64,000 nt of DNA from JBCAXA01 sp038749025 (lineage in GTDB: Bacteria; Pseudomonadota; Gammaproteobacteria; Steroidobacterales; Woeseiaceae): assembly GCA_038749025.1 (NCBI GenBank), contig JBCDIL010000005.1, positions 1 through 64,000 of the forward strand, written 5' to 3'. The notes beneath the pieces are model-generated. The model searched no databases and was not told the DNA's origin. It was given only the letters and a program-made list of their open reading frames with translations. This document shows, in pieces, positions 1 to 9,723 of this stretch. The translations under genes were made by a program, and so were the position numbers. Within the stretch, counting starts at the first letter, position 1. Each line of letters begins with the position of its first letter.

Positions 1-873
1 ATTGTCCAGCGGAATTACATCGCGCACGCCACGCAATGTCATCGCCTTGCTCGCATCGAAGCCGTTGATCGGTCCGCCGAGATAGGGATTCATGCGAACC
101 GTCGCGAACAGCATGTCGGGTTGCGCAACATCGATCCCAAACTCCGCCGTTCCGGTGCATTTGCTGACCATGTCGACTCGCGGTAGCGAACGACCGAGCA
201 GCCGCCACTCGGACTCCGGCCGAAGCGGTGGCGAAAGCGGCGGTTCGATAGCGACGGCGGCGGCGGCTAACTCGGTATAGGCCAGTCGCTCACCCGCTGG
301 GCTGCGGACGAAACCACGTGCCGTTGTTAGGTCCGCAGCGGGCAGCCCCCAGCGTTCGGCAGCCGCTGCGATAAAAACCTCGCGGGCAGCAGCGCCAGCG
401 AGACGCATCTTGTCGATGCCGTCCGGCGTCGTCGATGAGCCACCGGTGACCTGCATACCGAGAAACTTGGCCGGTATACCCATGAAGCGGCGCATTCGTT
501 CAGCAGACCCACTGTGATCAGTGGCCGAGTAAGGGACGCCCTCTTCCAAGAGCGCAGCGTTGTAGTACGCCTTTGACGCGGGCCCGTGCTCAATGGCGAT
601 ATCGGTTAATTCGACATCAAGCTCCTCAGCAACCATGGCCGCCAAAGTCGTGTGCACGCCCTGGCCCATTTCCGCGCGTGGCGTGATGATGGTTATTCCA
701 TCCTTGTCTATGCGTAGGTAGGGCGTTAGCGCAACTTCACCGTCACGTAGGCTAGGTAACAGCGGATTGGCGTATGGACGTCGATATTGCCAGTAGCCGA
801 ACGCCACACCACCGGCGATGGCGGCTGAGCCAACCAGTAACGTACGGCGCGTAATCGTCGCGAGGCGCCCCAT
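1..873 (-). CDS. Molybdopterin-binding large subunit of a xanthine dehydrogenase/IorB-type hydroxylase (partial, C-terminus missing)
   Basis: The reading frame stays open for 291 codons from an ATG at 873 to the left edge, so only the N-terminal part is present. The N-terminus has a twin-arginine motif (TRRTLL) and a hydrophobic stretch, as in IorB-like large subunits exported through Tat. It is followed by a segment typical of the aldehyde oxidase/xanthine dehydrogenase Mo-binding fold (ITPRAEMGQGVHTTLAAMVA, near residue 65). The partner 2Fe-2S gene ends two bases upstream, so the two are translationally coupled. In this family the large subunit hydroxylates N-heterocycles or oxidises aldehydes with water as the oxygen source. 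The substrate cannot be told here. Confidence 0.88.
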   Translation of the reverse strand, partial: MGRLATITRRTLLVGSAAIAGGVAFGYWQYRRPYANPLLPSLRDGEVALTPYLRIDKDGITIITPRAEMGQGVHTTLAAMVAEELDVELTDIAIEHGPASKAYYNAALLEEGVPYSATDHSGSAERMRRFMGIPAKFLGMQVTGGSSTTPDGIDKMRLAGAAAREVFIAAAAERWGLPAADLTTARGFVRSPAGERLAYTELAAAAVAIEPPLSPPLRPESEWRLLGRSLPRVDMVSKCTGTAEFGIDVAQPDMLFATVRMNPYLGGPINGFDASKAMTLRGVRDVIPLDN

Positions 874-875
874 GG

Positions 876-1343
876 CTAGCCCTCTTCCGCGAGGCGGGCG
901 GCCGCACTGTGTATTGCTGCCCGAATCCGCGGGTAGGTGCCGCAGCGACACAAGTGACCGGATAACGCCGCATCAATATCTTCGTCGCTCGGTGACGGGT
1001 TGCGAGCTAGCAGTGCCGTGGCCGTCATGACCTGGCCAGGCTGGCAATAGCCACACTGCGCGACTTGGTGCTCGACCCAGGCTTGTTGTACGGCGCTCAT
1101 CGCCGCCGGCGTCCCGATACCCTCGATCGTGGTGACCTCGCCGCGAACCGCTTGCACAGGATAGGAGCAGGCACGCACAGGTTGGCCATCGATATGTACG
1201 GTGCAAGCGCCGCACAAGGCCATGCCGCATCCGAACTTTGGCCCTGTGATACCAAGTTCGTCGCGCAAAACCCATAGCAGCGGCATCGCGCCATCGACAT
1301 CGATCTCATGGCTCTCGCCGTTAACGGTCAATTGCATCGTCAA
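876..1343 (-). CDS. 2Fe-2S ferredoxin subunit of a molybdenum hydroxylase (IorA-like)
   Basis: The 155-residue protein has both iron-sulfur domains of the family. The N-terminal plant-type cluster has CGMALCGAC plus a later Cys (RACSYP). The C-terminal all-helical domain has CGYCQPGQ and CRCGTYPRI. It passes electrons from the Mo cofactor subunit to an acceptor, for IorAB-type enzymes usually a membrane c-type cytochrome. The length matches the family (about 150-160). It is the first gene of a minus-strand unit with the large subunit and is divergent from the dehydrogenase gene at 1515. Confidence 0.93.
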   Translation of the reverse strand: MTMQLTVNGESHEIDVDGAMPLLWVLRDELGITGPKFGCGMALCGACTVHIDGQPVRACSYPVQAVRGEVTTIEGIGTPAAMSAVQQAWVEHQVAQCGYCQPGQVMTATALLARNPSPSDEDIDAALSGHLCRCGTYPRIRAAIHSAAARLAEEG

Positions 1344-1514
1344 CCCTCCAGGTGGCCGGCGCTAGCGTACCGCTCGCCGATCGTAGCCACTGCTGCTAGC
1401 AGTCTACCCACAGCTGTTTTTGCATAGCAATCGTCTTTGCCGCCGTCGAACTCTCCGTGCAGGCTCTCTTCCTGTAGTCTTTCCGATAACTAAGCGACGA
1501 CGAGGCGATAGGCG
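1344..1514. promoter_or_regulatory. Divergent intergenic region with a 15-bp palindrome
   Basis: This gap must hold the promoters of the molybdenum hydroxylase pair and of the dehydrogenase gene. A perfect inverted repeat, ACTGCT-GCT-AGCAGT, lies at 1389-1403 and could be an operator for either side. No regulator gene is adjacent, and no clear sigma-70 boxes are seen. Confidence 0.3.
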
Positions 1515-2984
1515 ATGGCAATAGGGATTGAACTGGCGGATAGCTCACTGCTGAAGACCGATGCCTTTATCAGCGGCCGCTGGATAGCGGCGAATTCAGG
1601 AGAAACATTCGCCGTCACGAACCCCGCTGACAACACGACCGTAGCCAATGTCGCACGCTGCGGGCAAATCGAGACAGCGCGGGCCATCAGCGCGGCTCAT
1701 CAGGCGCTGACAGCTTGGCGGGAGACGCCAGCCAAACAACGCGCGGAACGCTTATTGGCCTGGCACCGGTTGATGGCCGACGCGACGGACGATCTCGCTA
1801 AACTGCTCACGGCGGAACAAGGCAAGCCGCTCGCCGAAGCAATCGGAGAGATCGCCTACGGCAATAATTACGTCCAATGGTTCGCCGAGGAAGCAAAACG
1901 TATCTACGGCGACACGATTGCACCGCCATCGCCAGACAAGCGTCTCATTGTTATCAAACAACCGGTGGGGGTTGTCGCCTGCATCACGCCTTGGAATTTT
2001 CCGAATGCAATGCTGGCACGCAAGATCGCACCGGCGCTGGCGGCTGGCTGCACCGTTGTTTGTAAACCGGCGAATGAAACACCGCTCTCTGCGCTGGCGA
2101 TGGCTGAGCTTGCCCACCGGGCTGGCATCCCTGATGGGGTGATCAACGTACTGTGCGGTGACACACCGGCGATCGGCGCAGAACTCACCGGTAATCCGAC
2201 CGTCCGCAAACTGACGTTTACGGGATCGACGGCGGTCGGCAAGTTGCTAATGCAGCAGTGCGCTGGAACGGTTAAGCGCACGTCGATGGAACTCGGTGGC
2301 AATGCGCCGTTTATTGTCTTTGACGATGCCGATATCGATAGCGCTGTGCACGGCGCAATGCTGAGTAAATTCCGTAACGCCGGCCAAACCTGTGTATGCG
2401 CAAACCGCCTGCTGATTCACGACCGGGTCTACGATGAATTTGCAGCGAAGCTCAGTAAAGCGGCTGCCCAGCAGACGCTGGGTAACGGCGCCGATGCCGG
2501 CGTCTCAATGGGCCCGTTAATCCATGAGAAAGCAGCAGCCAACGTCTACGCGATAATCGATGACGCGGTCGCGAGTGGTGCCAAAGCGGTGCTCGGAGGT
2601 ACGCGCTCCGAGCTCGGGCCTTGCTTCGTCGAACCGACGGTACTCACTGGTGTTACCGACCGCATGCGTGTGTTTCAAGACGAAATTTTCGGGCCGGTTG
2701 CGCCGCTGATTCGCTTTCACAGCGAGGCTGAAGCCGTCGCCCTCGCCAATGACACCCCGTACGGTCTCGCCAGCTACTTCTACTCGCGCGACATTGGCCG
2801 CGTTTGGCGAGTTGGCGAAGCGCTCGAATACGGCATGGTTGGGATTAACGAGGGAATCTTGTCCAATGAGACGGCGCCCTTCGGCGGCGTGAAGGAGTCC
2901 GGGCAAGGCCGGGAAGGGTCGCGTTACGGCTTGGACGATTACCTAGAGATCAAGTACCTATGCATGGGCGGGGTCGATCAATAG
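1515..2984 (+). CDS. gabD: NAD(P)-dependent succinate-semialdehyde dehydrogenase-like aldehyde dehydrogenase
   Basis: The 489-residue protein is a full-length ALDH superfamily member, close to GabD (482 residues in E. coli). Visible are the cofactor-binding motif ITPWNFPNAM, the glycine motif FTGSTAVGK, the catalytic Glu in ELGGNAPF and the nucleophilic Cys in NAGQTCVCANR. The C-terminus has FGGVKESGQGREGS, typical of succinate/glutarate-semialdehyde dehydrogenases. The enzyme would oxidise a semialdehyde to the dicarboxylate in the cytosol. The exact substrate is an inference from overall similarity. No GABA transaminase gene is near, so the semialdehyde may come from another pathway. Confidence 0.85.
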   Translation: MAIGIELADSSLLKTDAFISGRWIAANSGETFAVTNPADNTTVANVARCGQIETARAISAAHQALTAWRETPAKQRAERLLAWHRLMADATDDLAKLLTAEQGKPLAEAIGEIAYGNNYVQWFAEEAKRIYGDTIAPPSPDKRLIVIKQPVGVVACITPWNFPNAMLARKIAPALAAGCTVVCKPANETPLSALAMAELAHRAGIPDGVINVLCGDTPAIGAELTGNPTVRKLTFTGSTAVGKLLMQQCAGTVKRTSMELGGNAPFIVFDDADIDSAVHGAMLSKFRNAGQTCVCANRLLIHDRVYDEFAAKLSKAAAQQTLGNGADAGVSMGPLIHEKAAANVYAIIDDAVASGAKAVLGGTRSELGPCFVEPTVLTGVTDRMRVFQDEIFGPVAPLIRFHSEAEAVALANDTPYGLASYFYSRDIGRVWRVGEALEYGMVGINEGILSNETAPFGGVKESGQGREGSRYGLDDYLEIKYLCMGGVDQ

Positions 2985-3084
2985 CTTCCGGCGCTCGTTA
3001 GGGTGAGCAAAGGTAGCCTTCGCCGAGGTAGTATCGGGGTAGCTCGATTCGTTGCCACTTAAGAAACGGAAAGTCTGAGGGTTA

Positions 3085-5658
3085 ATGCACCGATCAATGT
3101 GTCACGACCGCACCCGCTCATGGGTAGGGCCAGCCTACCTCCTTCTATGCGGAGTCTTCATTTCGAACGCGGCCGCCGATGTTGCCAGTGACTACCAGCG
3201 ATTCGATGAAGCACTCAATGTTGCGCTGGAGGAAAGGGATGCGGACTTCACCGGTCGGCTGCAACTTGCTGACGACGTTCAAGAAGCACTCGGGCCAGCG
3301 CTAGATCCGCTGGATCAGCTGATCCTAAAAGCGCGGTACGTGGGGGCGCTGGCCAATATGCGGCTGGGGAACTTCGACGATAGTTTCGCAACATTAGGCG
3401 CTTTGTGTCCGACCATTCCCGGCAAGCAACAAGCGGTGCTGCAGTTTCGGTGCGACATACTGTATGCCTACCTGTTATTGGTAAGAGGTCAGCAAACAGC
3501 GAGCTTAGCCGCGTATCGCGAGGTTTTTAGCAACACAAGCGACGACGTTCCGGAAGCGCTGATTACGCGGGCACGAATTGGCTACGCCGTTGTTTTGAAT
3601 GAAAACGGGCGCTCGGGCGAAGCCGTCGACATGTATGAACAAGCACTGATCAGCGCGATCCGTAATCAGAACGACCTCATCTCTTTGTATGCCGGTAACA
3701 ACCTGATTGTGATCCTCATCGACTTAAAGGATTACCGTGCCGCCCGACAAACGCTCGAGCAATTGGGACCCGCCAGGGAACGTAACCCACAATCGCTCGT
3801 TTCCGGCTCTTTGCTGCTGCACGAGATGGAACTCGCTCGACTCGGCGGTGACCCGACGCAAGCGGCGGCCGGGCTCCGCCGTTTTATCGACGACGGCATC
3901 GACACGACACCGTTGATGCTTGGCTCCGCGCACCAATTACTGGCTGAATCGCTGCGCGACCTTGGCCGCTTGGATGAGGCGACGATGCACGGCCGCCAGG
4001 CCGTCGACCTTCTGGTGGACCAAGCCCATGAGGTGACGGACGCCCGACTAAGCCTCGCCGAGACGCTGATCGAGATGGGCAGGCTCAGTGAGGCAACGGA
4101 GTTACTCGCCAGCATCGATCCAAGCGCGGAGCCGGTGCCTACGACACTCGCTGACTATGGCCGGCTAACGCTGCTAGCTCGTCTGCAGACGCTCGGCGAC
4201 GTCGCTGCGCTCGACGCATTCGAGCAATTTGTCACGGCACATGAACAACAAGATGCCATCGCCTCTACGACGCGGACCGAATACTTTGATGCGCGCATGA
4301 AAGTATCTGAGCAAGCATTCGCCCTGCAAAAGGCAGGGGAATCAGCGCGGTTCGCATTACTGCAGCGTGAACGGGAGAACCGTAGTAATCGACTATTGCT
4401 CGCCTTCGTTATTGTGGTGTCGATTCTCGGCGTCTTACTCATCGGGTTGCAGCTACGCCGAACGACCGAAAAACGTTTGCTGGCCGAAAAGGTTCGTCTC
4501 AATCAGCAAATGGAGCAGAACAAACGTTTCGAGGCGATCGGCATGCTCGCCGGCAACGTGGCTCATGACGTTAACAACCTGCTGCAGGTGGTAGCGAGCA
4601 GTAACGAAACGCTGCGCAGTGACTTTGCCGATCGCAAGGAAAGCAGCCTGGGTGCCATCGAATTGTCTGAGCAAGCACTGGACTATGGAACGAAGATCGT
4701 TCGCCAGCTACTGACGTTCAGCAAGAGCAAGGAGCTTAAGGCGAAACCGATCTCATTTAGCGCCTATCTGAAGGAAACGCAGACCCTATTGGCGTCTGCA
4801 CTGGGAGAGGAGCGCTCCCTGAGCGTCGTCGACGACAGCGAAAAACTATCGATCATTGCAGATCCGACGCAACTGACAACGTCTATTCTAAATTTGATTC
4901 GCAATTGTGTGGACGCGATGCCAGAAGGAGGCGAGGTCGTATTGTCCGCAGCGCCCATTTCAATAACAGGGGCCAAAGGCGAATGGGCCGCTGAAATCGA
5001 ACCCGGTCGCTACCTGCAGCTTCGCATTGCCGATTCCGGCACCGGTATGACAGAAAGTGTCTTAGAGCGTTCGATCGAACCGTTTTTTACAACGAAGGAC
5101 AAGCAGTCCGGGTCAGGATTGGGCTTAAGCTCGGTGTACGCATTCGCCCGCCAAAGTGGCGGCGACTTACGCATTCAAAGCGAATTGGGTGCCGGTACTG
5201 CCGTCGAGCTTATCTTCCCGATTAGCGACGTGCAGGTACCCGAGGTTGCTACCGTCCCAAGCGCAAATGAAAGCCTGGCCGGCGAACTCACCGTCTTAAT
5301 GGTGGAAGACAACGAGATGCTAGCGGTAGCACTTAGAAAGAACCTCGCCGCACTCGACGCAAACGTATTTCATCTCGTGTCAGCCGATCTCGCGAAAGAC
5401 TGGCTGCTGACAGGGAGTACGCCGGTCGATATTTTGCTAACGGACATCCGGATGCCAGGGAAAATCAACGGTCTAGATCTGGCCCGCTGGGCGAGATCGC
5501 AGTTTCCACAGTTGAAAATCGTGTTGATGAGCGGCTACATCGACCAAGACTCAATGCCCTATGAGTTTACTGTCATACGCAAACCGTTCCGTCTGTCAGA
5601 ACTCGCCATGGCTATTCGCGATGAGTCGATCGAGTCAAACGCAGCCGCGAATCAATGA
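3085..5658 (+). CDS. Hybrid sensor histidine kinase with N-terminal extracytoplasmic TPR domain and C-terminal receiver
   Basis: 857 residues. A signal-like hydrophobic stretch (about 15-32) is followed by some 390 residues of helical TPR-like repeats, a transmembrane segment (about 437-457, LLLAFVIVVSILGVLLIG) and a short coiled linker. The kinase core has the H-box GMLAGNVAHDVNN with phospho-acceptor His494, the N-box LNLIRNCVDAMPEGG, the G1 motif ADSGTGM and the G2 motif GSGLGLSS. A C-terminal receiver has VEDNE, phospho-acceptor Asp787 in LTDIRMPG, and the conserved Lys in RKPFR. It therefore senses through periplasmic TPRs and can pass phosphate to its own receiver. No output regulator is adjacent. 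The ligand is unknown. Confidence 0.9.
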   Translation: MHRSMCHDRTRSWVGPAYLLLCGVFISNAAADVASDYQRFDEALNVALEERDADFTGRLQLADDVQEALGPALDPLDQLILKARYVGALANMRLGNFDDSFATLGALCPTIPGKQQAVLQFRCDILYAYLLLVRGQQTASLAAYREVFSNTSDDVPEALITRARIGYAVVLNENGRSGEAVDMYEQALISAIRNQNDLISLYAGNNLIVILIDLKDYRAARQTLEQLGPARERNPQSLVSGSLLLHEMELARLGGDPTQAAAGLRRFIDDGIDTTPLMLGSAHQLLAESLRDLGRLDEATMHGRQAVDLLVDQAHEVTDARLSLAETLIEMGRLSEATELLASIDPSAEPVPTTLADYGRLTLLARLQTLGDVAALDAFEQFVTAHEQQDAIASTTRTEYFDARMKVSEQAFALQKAGESARFALLQRERENRSNRLLLAFVIVVSILGVLLIGLQLRRTTEKRLLAEKVRLNQQMEQNKRFEAIGMLAGNVAHDVNNLLQVVASSNETLRSDFADRKESSLGAIELSEQALDYGTKIVRQLLTFSKSKELKAKPISFSAYLKETQTLLASALGEERSLSVVDDSEKLSIIADPTQLTTSILNLIRNCVDAMPEGGEVVLSAAPISITGAKGEWAAEIEPGRYLQLRIADSGTGMTESVLERSIEPFFTTKDKQSGSGLGLSSVYAFARQSGGDLRIQSELGAGTAVELIFPISDVQVPEVATVPSANESLAGELTVLMVEDNEMLAVALRKNLAALDANVFHLVSADLAKDWLLTGSTPVDILLTDIRMPGKINGLDLARWARSQFPQLKIVLMSGYIDQDSMPYEFTVIRKPFRLSELAMAIRDESIESNAAANQ

Positions 5659-5995
5659 CCGTCGTTAGCCATCGAATTCGGCCCACTTCCGGGTAGCCCG
5701 CCTCGTCCCCTGTGGGTTTCAACCGATACTGTCAGGACCGCAATTACTCCAGCCTACAGTGAGACCCAACAAAGCAACCATCAGCGCTCTAGAAATTACC
5801 GCAGCGGCGTCACTGGGTGTTTGGCCACACATTGTGGCTCGCCATGGGTTAGCACAGTTTCAGGCTGGCCAAGACACTCGCAGTAGCCGATATATTGCTA
5901 GTGTGTCCCAAACATTCTTCCAAAACGCGGCGAACGGTCCAGACCGATTGATGGCGGTCATTTAAAGAGCCGAACCTCTACCTCAGCGCTGTCAT
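5659..5995. other. Convergent intergenic region, nothing recognisable
   Basis: This 337-bp gap separates the 3' end of the kinase gene from the 3' end of the siderophore receptor. I see no clear intrinsic terminator. A GTG-started frame at 5759-5965 could encode 68 residues but has no ribosome binding site and no recognisable domain. Confidence 0.4.
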
Positions 5996-8554
5996 TTAAT
6001 TGAAGGTCATCGATGCCGTCAGCAAGAAGGTTCGTGGATCACCACGTAAAGCCGCGATCGTCAGCGCTGTATTACGTACGTAGAACCGATCGGTCACGTT
6101 TTTGATACCGAGATTGAGTGACAACTCCCGATCTCCAAAAGGTCGCGTATAGGTAACGTTCGCGTTATGGATCACGCCTTGGGCCGGCGCGAGGACGTTC
6201 GCAAACGACAGAGTTACGGCATCCACGTTCCCGACCAGCGTTTCACTCTGGTAGTCGAGGCCGTAGCCGAACCGTAATCCGTCAATCCCGGTCCAATCGA
6301 GGGTAAAGTTATTCCATAAGACGGCACGGTGCAGCGGCGCTGCTGTAAATCGCGCACCAACATCCTGAGATGTCGTACCGGCATCGACAATTTCGGTATC
6401 GGTATAGGCGTAACTAAAGTAGGTATCCCAACCGTCAGTTAGCTTACCAGTGACATCGACCTCTAACCCTCGAGCAGTCTGCTCACCGGACACAAACGAC
6501 ACATTGGGGATACCCGAAGCGACGATAATGTCCTCTTTCGTCAGTTCGTAGGCGGCGACCGTAGTCGACAAAGCACCATCGAGCCACTCGCCACGCCACC
6601 CAATTTCAACCTGATTGCCGGTTTCGGGTGTATCAATAGCATTACCGTTGGGATCGCGCGCCGATGTGAAAGGCGCCTTGAACGATTCACCGTAGCTAAC
6701 GTAGACGTTGTGACTCTCGTTGATGTCGTAAACGGCGCCAACTCGCGGTATCCAACGACTCTCGTCGACCGTGTTCGAGAAAGCCCCTTGCGAACCGTCG
6801 GCGCCTCGGGTCGCTAAATCGCGAACACCGAAGCTGCCGTACCGCGCACCGATCAGCAGGTGCAGATTAAGCGCCGGTATATCGATGGCGTCTTGGAGAT
6901 TTACACCGACGTTATCGAACTCCCAGCGATCAAGACCGAACGGCGGAGAATCGTAGAAATTGGTCAAATGATCATACGCCACAGGGACGGGATCAAAGAT
7001 ATTGACGCTGGGCGGTAATGTTGCCAGCGCAGCAAAATTACCCGTGAACAACGCACCGAGTTGGTTGGTAATGGCGTTAAAGAACCCAATGTTCAGCATG
7101 TTGATGCGCGAGTAATTGATGCCGGCGACAAATTGATGGCTGACACCACCCGTCTCGACGTCCCAAGCAACATGGGCGCCGGCGTATTCGGCTTCCGATT
7201 CGCGCTTCTGATCGAAGGCCGATCGGAAAAGTAGGCCATTCGCGGGGTCCGATAAACCGGGAATCACGAACGGCAGTGCAAATAGATAACCCGAATTTCC
7301 GGTCTCACGGCCACTGTCTTTGTAACCCGCCTGCACTTTCAGCTGCAGCGTGTCGGAGAATCGGTGATCGACGTGCAGTTGGATTCCGGTACTGTCTTGT
7401 TCGTCGTAGTCGGTTGTAAAGCCGAGGTAATGATCGTCAGGGAATTCGATGTAACCACCATCTTGATAAAAAGTGGTAGCAATAATCGGATTTCCCTCAT
7501 GTTGTACGTACTCAGCGATCAGTCGTACGTCGGTCTGCTCGGTCGGCTGCCACGCCAGCTGAAACGTCGGTGCGAAATCGCGCGAATAGTCAAAATCTGC
7601 GAAACCCTCAGAGTCTTCCCAGCCAAGCGTAAAGCGATACAACAAGTTGTCGTTGCCGGCTAACGTACCGGTTGCATCTAACTCAGCGCGATACTCGCCA
7701 AAGTTACCGACCGTTGCTGACACGGCATACCGCGACTCACGCAGTGGTTCTTTATAGATATAGTTAATAACGCCGGCCGGATCCCCCGCACCGTAGTAAA
7801 GTGCGGCGGCCCCTTTCAGTACTTCGATACGCTCAAGTGCCGACGTGTGGGCCGGTGGCGCCTCACCGCTCGAGACAGGAACGCCATTGACCAAGAAGCC
7901 GGAGTCATCGGCATTGACACCGAAGCCGCGGATCGAAAACGCAGCGGAATTACTATTATGCAAATGGCTACGCTGCACGCTAGCGTTCAGAAGCACCGAC
8001 TCCTCAAGAGTATCGAGCTGCAAGCCGTCGACAAGACCTTCGGTGATGACACCGATATTGAAAGGCGTCTCGTCCAGCGACCGATCAAATAGCGTCGCCG
8101 AGCTGGCGTTGGTCACGCGAAACTCACTGGGGTAGCCGCGGACGAGGATCTCATCGATGACTCGGCGATTGCCGTCACTCTGCTCCTTTGCAGCTCCAGC
8201 GGACGCGGAATCAGTGGCCGTCGCTCGAACCATAATGGCCCCACTCTGGGAACGGGTTGCCGACAGACCTGAGCCATTCAATAAACGGCGCACCGCCTCG
8301 TCGCTGGTCATCGAACCACGAATCGCCGACGACTGCCGACCGCTTAGCACATCACCCGAGGCTAGCACCGCTAGGTCAAACGCTTCGGACACCTCTTCAA
8401 GGGCCTGTTGCAAGGCTTGCGCTTCGATGTCGATCTCAAGAGGTCCGCTCACTTCCCCGTACGCCGGTGCAGTGAAGAGTCCCGCAAGCGCGGCGAAAAC
8501 AGTGCAGCAGTTGGGGTCGGTATGGCGCTTGCTCGGGTGGTTGTGGCCGGTCAC
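5996..8554 (-). CDS. TonB-dependent siderophore receptor with N-terminal STN signalling domain
   Basis: 852 residues. After a signal peptide comes an STN (secretin/TonB N-terminal) domain at about 35-110, the part that contacts a FecR-type anti-sigma factor. The plug domain follows (about 135-290, with IRGFGVNADDSGFLVNGVPV and ERIEVLKGAAALYYGAGDPA), then the beta-barrel ending in a C-terminal aromatic-Asn (MTFN). The GTG start at 8554 is backed by AGGAG six bases upstream. It is an FpvA/FecA-like receptor that imports a ferric siderophore and signals its arrival. FecR and FecI genes lie just upstream on the same strand, and a Fur-like site precedes it. The siderophore is unknown, and no biosynthesis genes are present. 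Confidence 0.93.
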   Translation of the reverse strand: MTGHNHPSKRHTDPNCCTVFAALAGLFTAPAYGEVSGPLEIDIEAQALQQALEEVSEAFDLAVLASGDVLSGRQSSAIRGSMTSDEAVRRLLNGSGLSATRSQSGAIMVRATATDSASAGAAKEQSDGNRRVIDEILVRGYPSEFRVTNASSATLFDRSLDETPFNIGVITEGLVDGLQLDTLEESVLLNASVQRSHLHNSNSAAFSIRGFGVNADDSGFLVNGVPVSSGEAPPAHTSALERIEVLKGAAALYYGAGDPAGVINYIYKEPLRESRYAVSATVGNFGEYRAELDATGTLAGNDNLLYRFTLGWEDSEGFADFDYSRDFAPTFQLAWQPTEQTDVRLIAEYVQHEGNPIIATTFYQDGGYIEFPDDHYLGFTTDYDEQDSTGIQLHVDHRFSDTLQLKVQAGYKDSGRETGNSGYLFALPFVIPGLSDPANGLLFRSAFDQKRESEAEYAGAHVAWDVETGGVSHQFVAGINYSRINMLNIGFFNAITNQLGALFTGNFAALATLPPSVNIFDPVPVAYDHLTNFYDSPPFGLDRWEFDNVGVNLQDAIDIPALNLHLLIGARYGSFGVRDLATRGADGSQGAFSNTVDESRWIPRVGAVYDINESHNVYVSYGESFKAPFTSARDPNGNAIDTPETGNQVEIGWRGEWLDGALSTTVAAYELTKEDIIVASGIPNVSFVSGEQTARGLEVDVTGKLTDGWDTYFSYAYTDTEIVDAGTTSQDVGARFTAAPLHRAVLWNNFTLDWTGIDGLRFGYGLDYQSETLVGNVDAVTLSFANVLAPAQGVIHNANVTYTRPFGDRELSLNLGIKNVTDRFYVRNTALTIAALRGDPRTFLLTASMTFN

Positions 8555-8583
8555 GGGGGGCTCCTAGAGATTTCGCACAGTCG

Positions 8584-8598
8584 AAATGATTCGCATTA
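8584..8598. promoter_or_regulatory. Possible Fur box upstream of the siderophore receptor
   Basis: AAATGATTCGCATTA lies 30 bp upstream of the receptor start codon. It resembles the AATGATTCnCATT form common in gammaproteobacterial Fur boxes. The symmetry is imperfect, so this is a candidate only. It fits with the better site in front of fecI. Confidence 0.4.
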
Positions 8599-8658
8599 CG
8601 CCCGTGAGACAACGCCGACCGGAATTCGGCAACCCCCGGTGAACAAAATAAATCGTAT

Positions 8659-9723
8659 TTAGTCGCGAGAGCGCAATTCGACGCTGCCGTCGTCTGCATA
8701 CACGATGTCGACCGGCAATAGCTCTGTGATTGATGCCAATACCGCGTCGATATCGTTGCTATCGAACATGCCGGTAACGCGAAGCCGTGCTGCCTGCTCA
8801 TCGCCGATCGCAACATCGATCTGCTGGTAACGTTTGAGGTCGGCAACAATCTGCCGTAGCGGCGCATCGCTGTACACCAAGCGCTGCCGTCGCCATGCGC
8901 CGATGCGGTCGACTGGGATTTTTGCAACGGCACTGAAATTACCCGACTGCTTGGCGACTACGCGCTGTCCTTCACCGAGGACTACCGACGTACCCGCTGG
9001 GAGGCTTTCACGGTTGCTGTCGGAATAGCGCTGGGTCGTTGAGACGCGAACGCTGCCCTCGGCGACCGCTACTTCGGCAGCACCGTTTTTACGTTGCACG
9101 TCGAACGCCGTACCGGTTACACGGATCACGATTTGGCCAGTGCGAACTTCAAACGGCGCGGATGGGTCGTCCGCTACGTCAAAAAAAGCCTCGCCAGATA
9201 GCAATTGCACTTGCCGTAATGACGCTGATTTAGCAAAAGGCACCACGCTGATCTCGCTGTCAGGGCCCAGCGTGACTTGGCTGCCGTCGGTCAGCTCGAT
9301 TTTCCGGACCTCGCCGATCGCCGTCTGATGGTGCGCCGGATTAACGATCGCCACCTCTTGCCCATCGGGTCGGGAATTAAAAACAACCAACGCGGCCAAC
9401 ACTACGCTGGCCGCAGCGGCAAGCGGCAGTCCGGCGCGAACAATCGGGCGGTGCGACCGCCGGCCCGACATGCTGGTCGCACGTGACGCCTCGGCCTCAA
9501 ACTCAACATCGTTGTGACTGAGCGCAGCGGCTTGATGCCATGATCGCTCGACGGCGTCGTACGCATCTGCGTGCCGAGTATCCGCCAGCAACCAGTCGCC
9601 GAATGCCCGGAGTTCCTGCTCGGTCGCTTGGCCGTCCTCGACGAGCACGAACCATTCAGCCGCCGTATCGAACAAGCTGGTTACACCCCGTGGCACTGGC
9701 GTGTCGATTCGGGCCTCAGTCAT
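8659..9723 (-). CDS. fecR: FecR-family anti-sigma factor / signal transducer
   Basis: 354 residues. The N-terminal cytoplasmic part (about 15-65, with the conserved AxxWF and WLLADTRHADAYDAVERSW) is the FecR N-terminal region that binds the sigma factor. One transmembrane segment follows (about 97-117). The periplasmic FecR domain (about 140-235) has VTLGPDSEISV and FEVRTGQIVIRVTGTAF, and there is a C-terminal STN-like part (about 275-350). It relays the ligand state of the outer-membrane receptor across the inner membrane to FecI. The start codon overlaps the end of fecI by 8 bp, so the two are coupled. Confidence 0.92.
   Translation of the reverse strand: MTEARIDTPVPRGVTSLFDTAAEWFVLVEDGQATEQELRAFGDWLLADTRHADAYDAVERSWHQAAALSHNDVEFEAEASRATSMSGRRSHRPIVRAGLPLAAAASVVLAALVVFNSRPDGQEVAIVNPAHHQTAIGEVRKIELTDGSQVTLGPDSEISVVPFAKSASLRQVQLLSGEAFFDVADDPSAPFEVRTGQIVIRVTGTAFDVQRKNGAAEVAVAEGSVRVSTTQRYSDSNRESLPAGTSVVLGEGQRVVAKQSGNFSAVAKIPVDRIGAWRRQRLVYSDAPLRQIVADLKRYQQIDVAIGDEQAARLRVTGMFDSNDIDAVLASITELLPVDIVYADDGSVELRSRD

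Noticed and set aside
5759..5965. 68-residue GTG-started frame between kinase and receptor genes
   Set aside because: No ribosome binding site, no domain, and it lies in a region between two convergent 3' ends.
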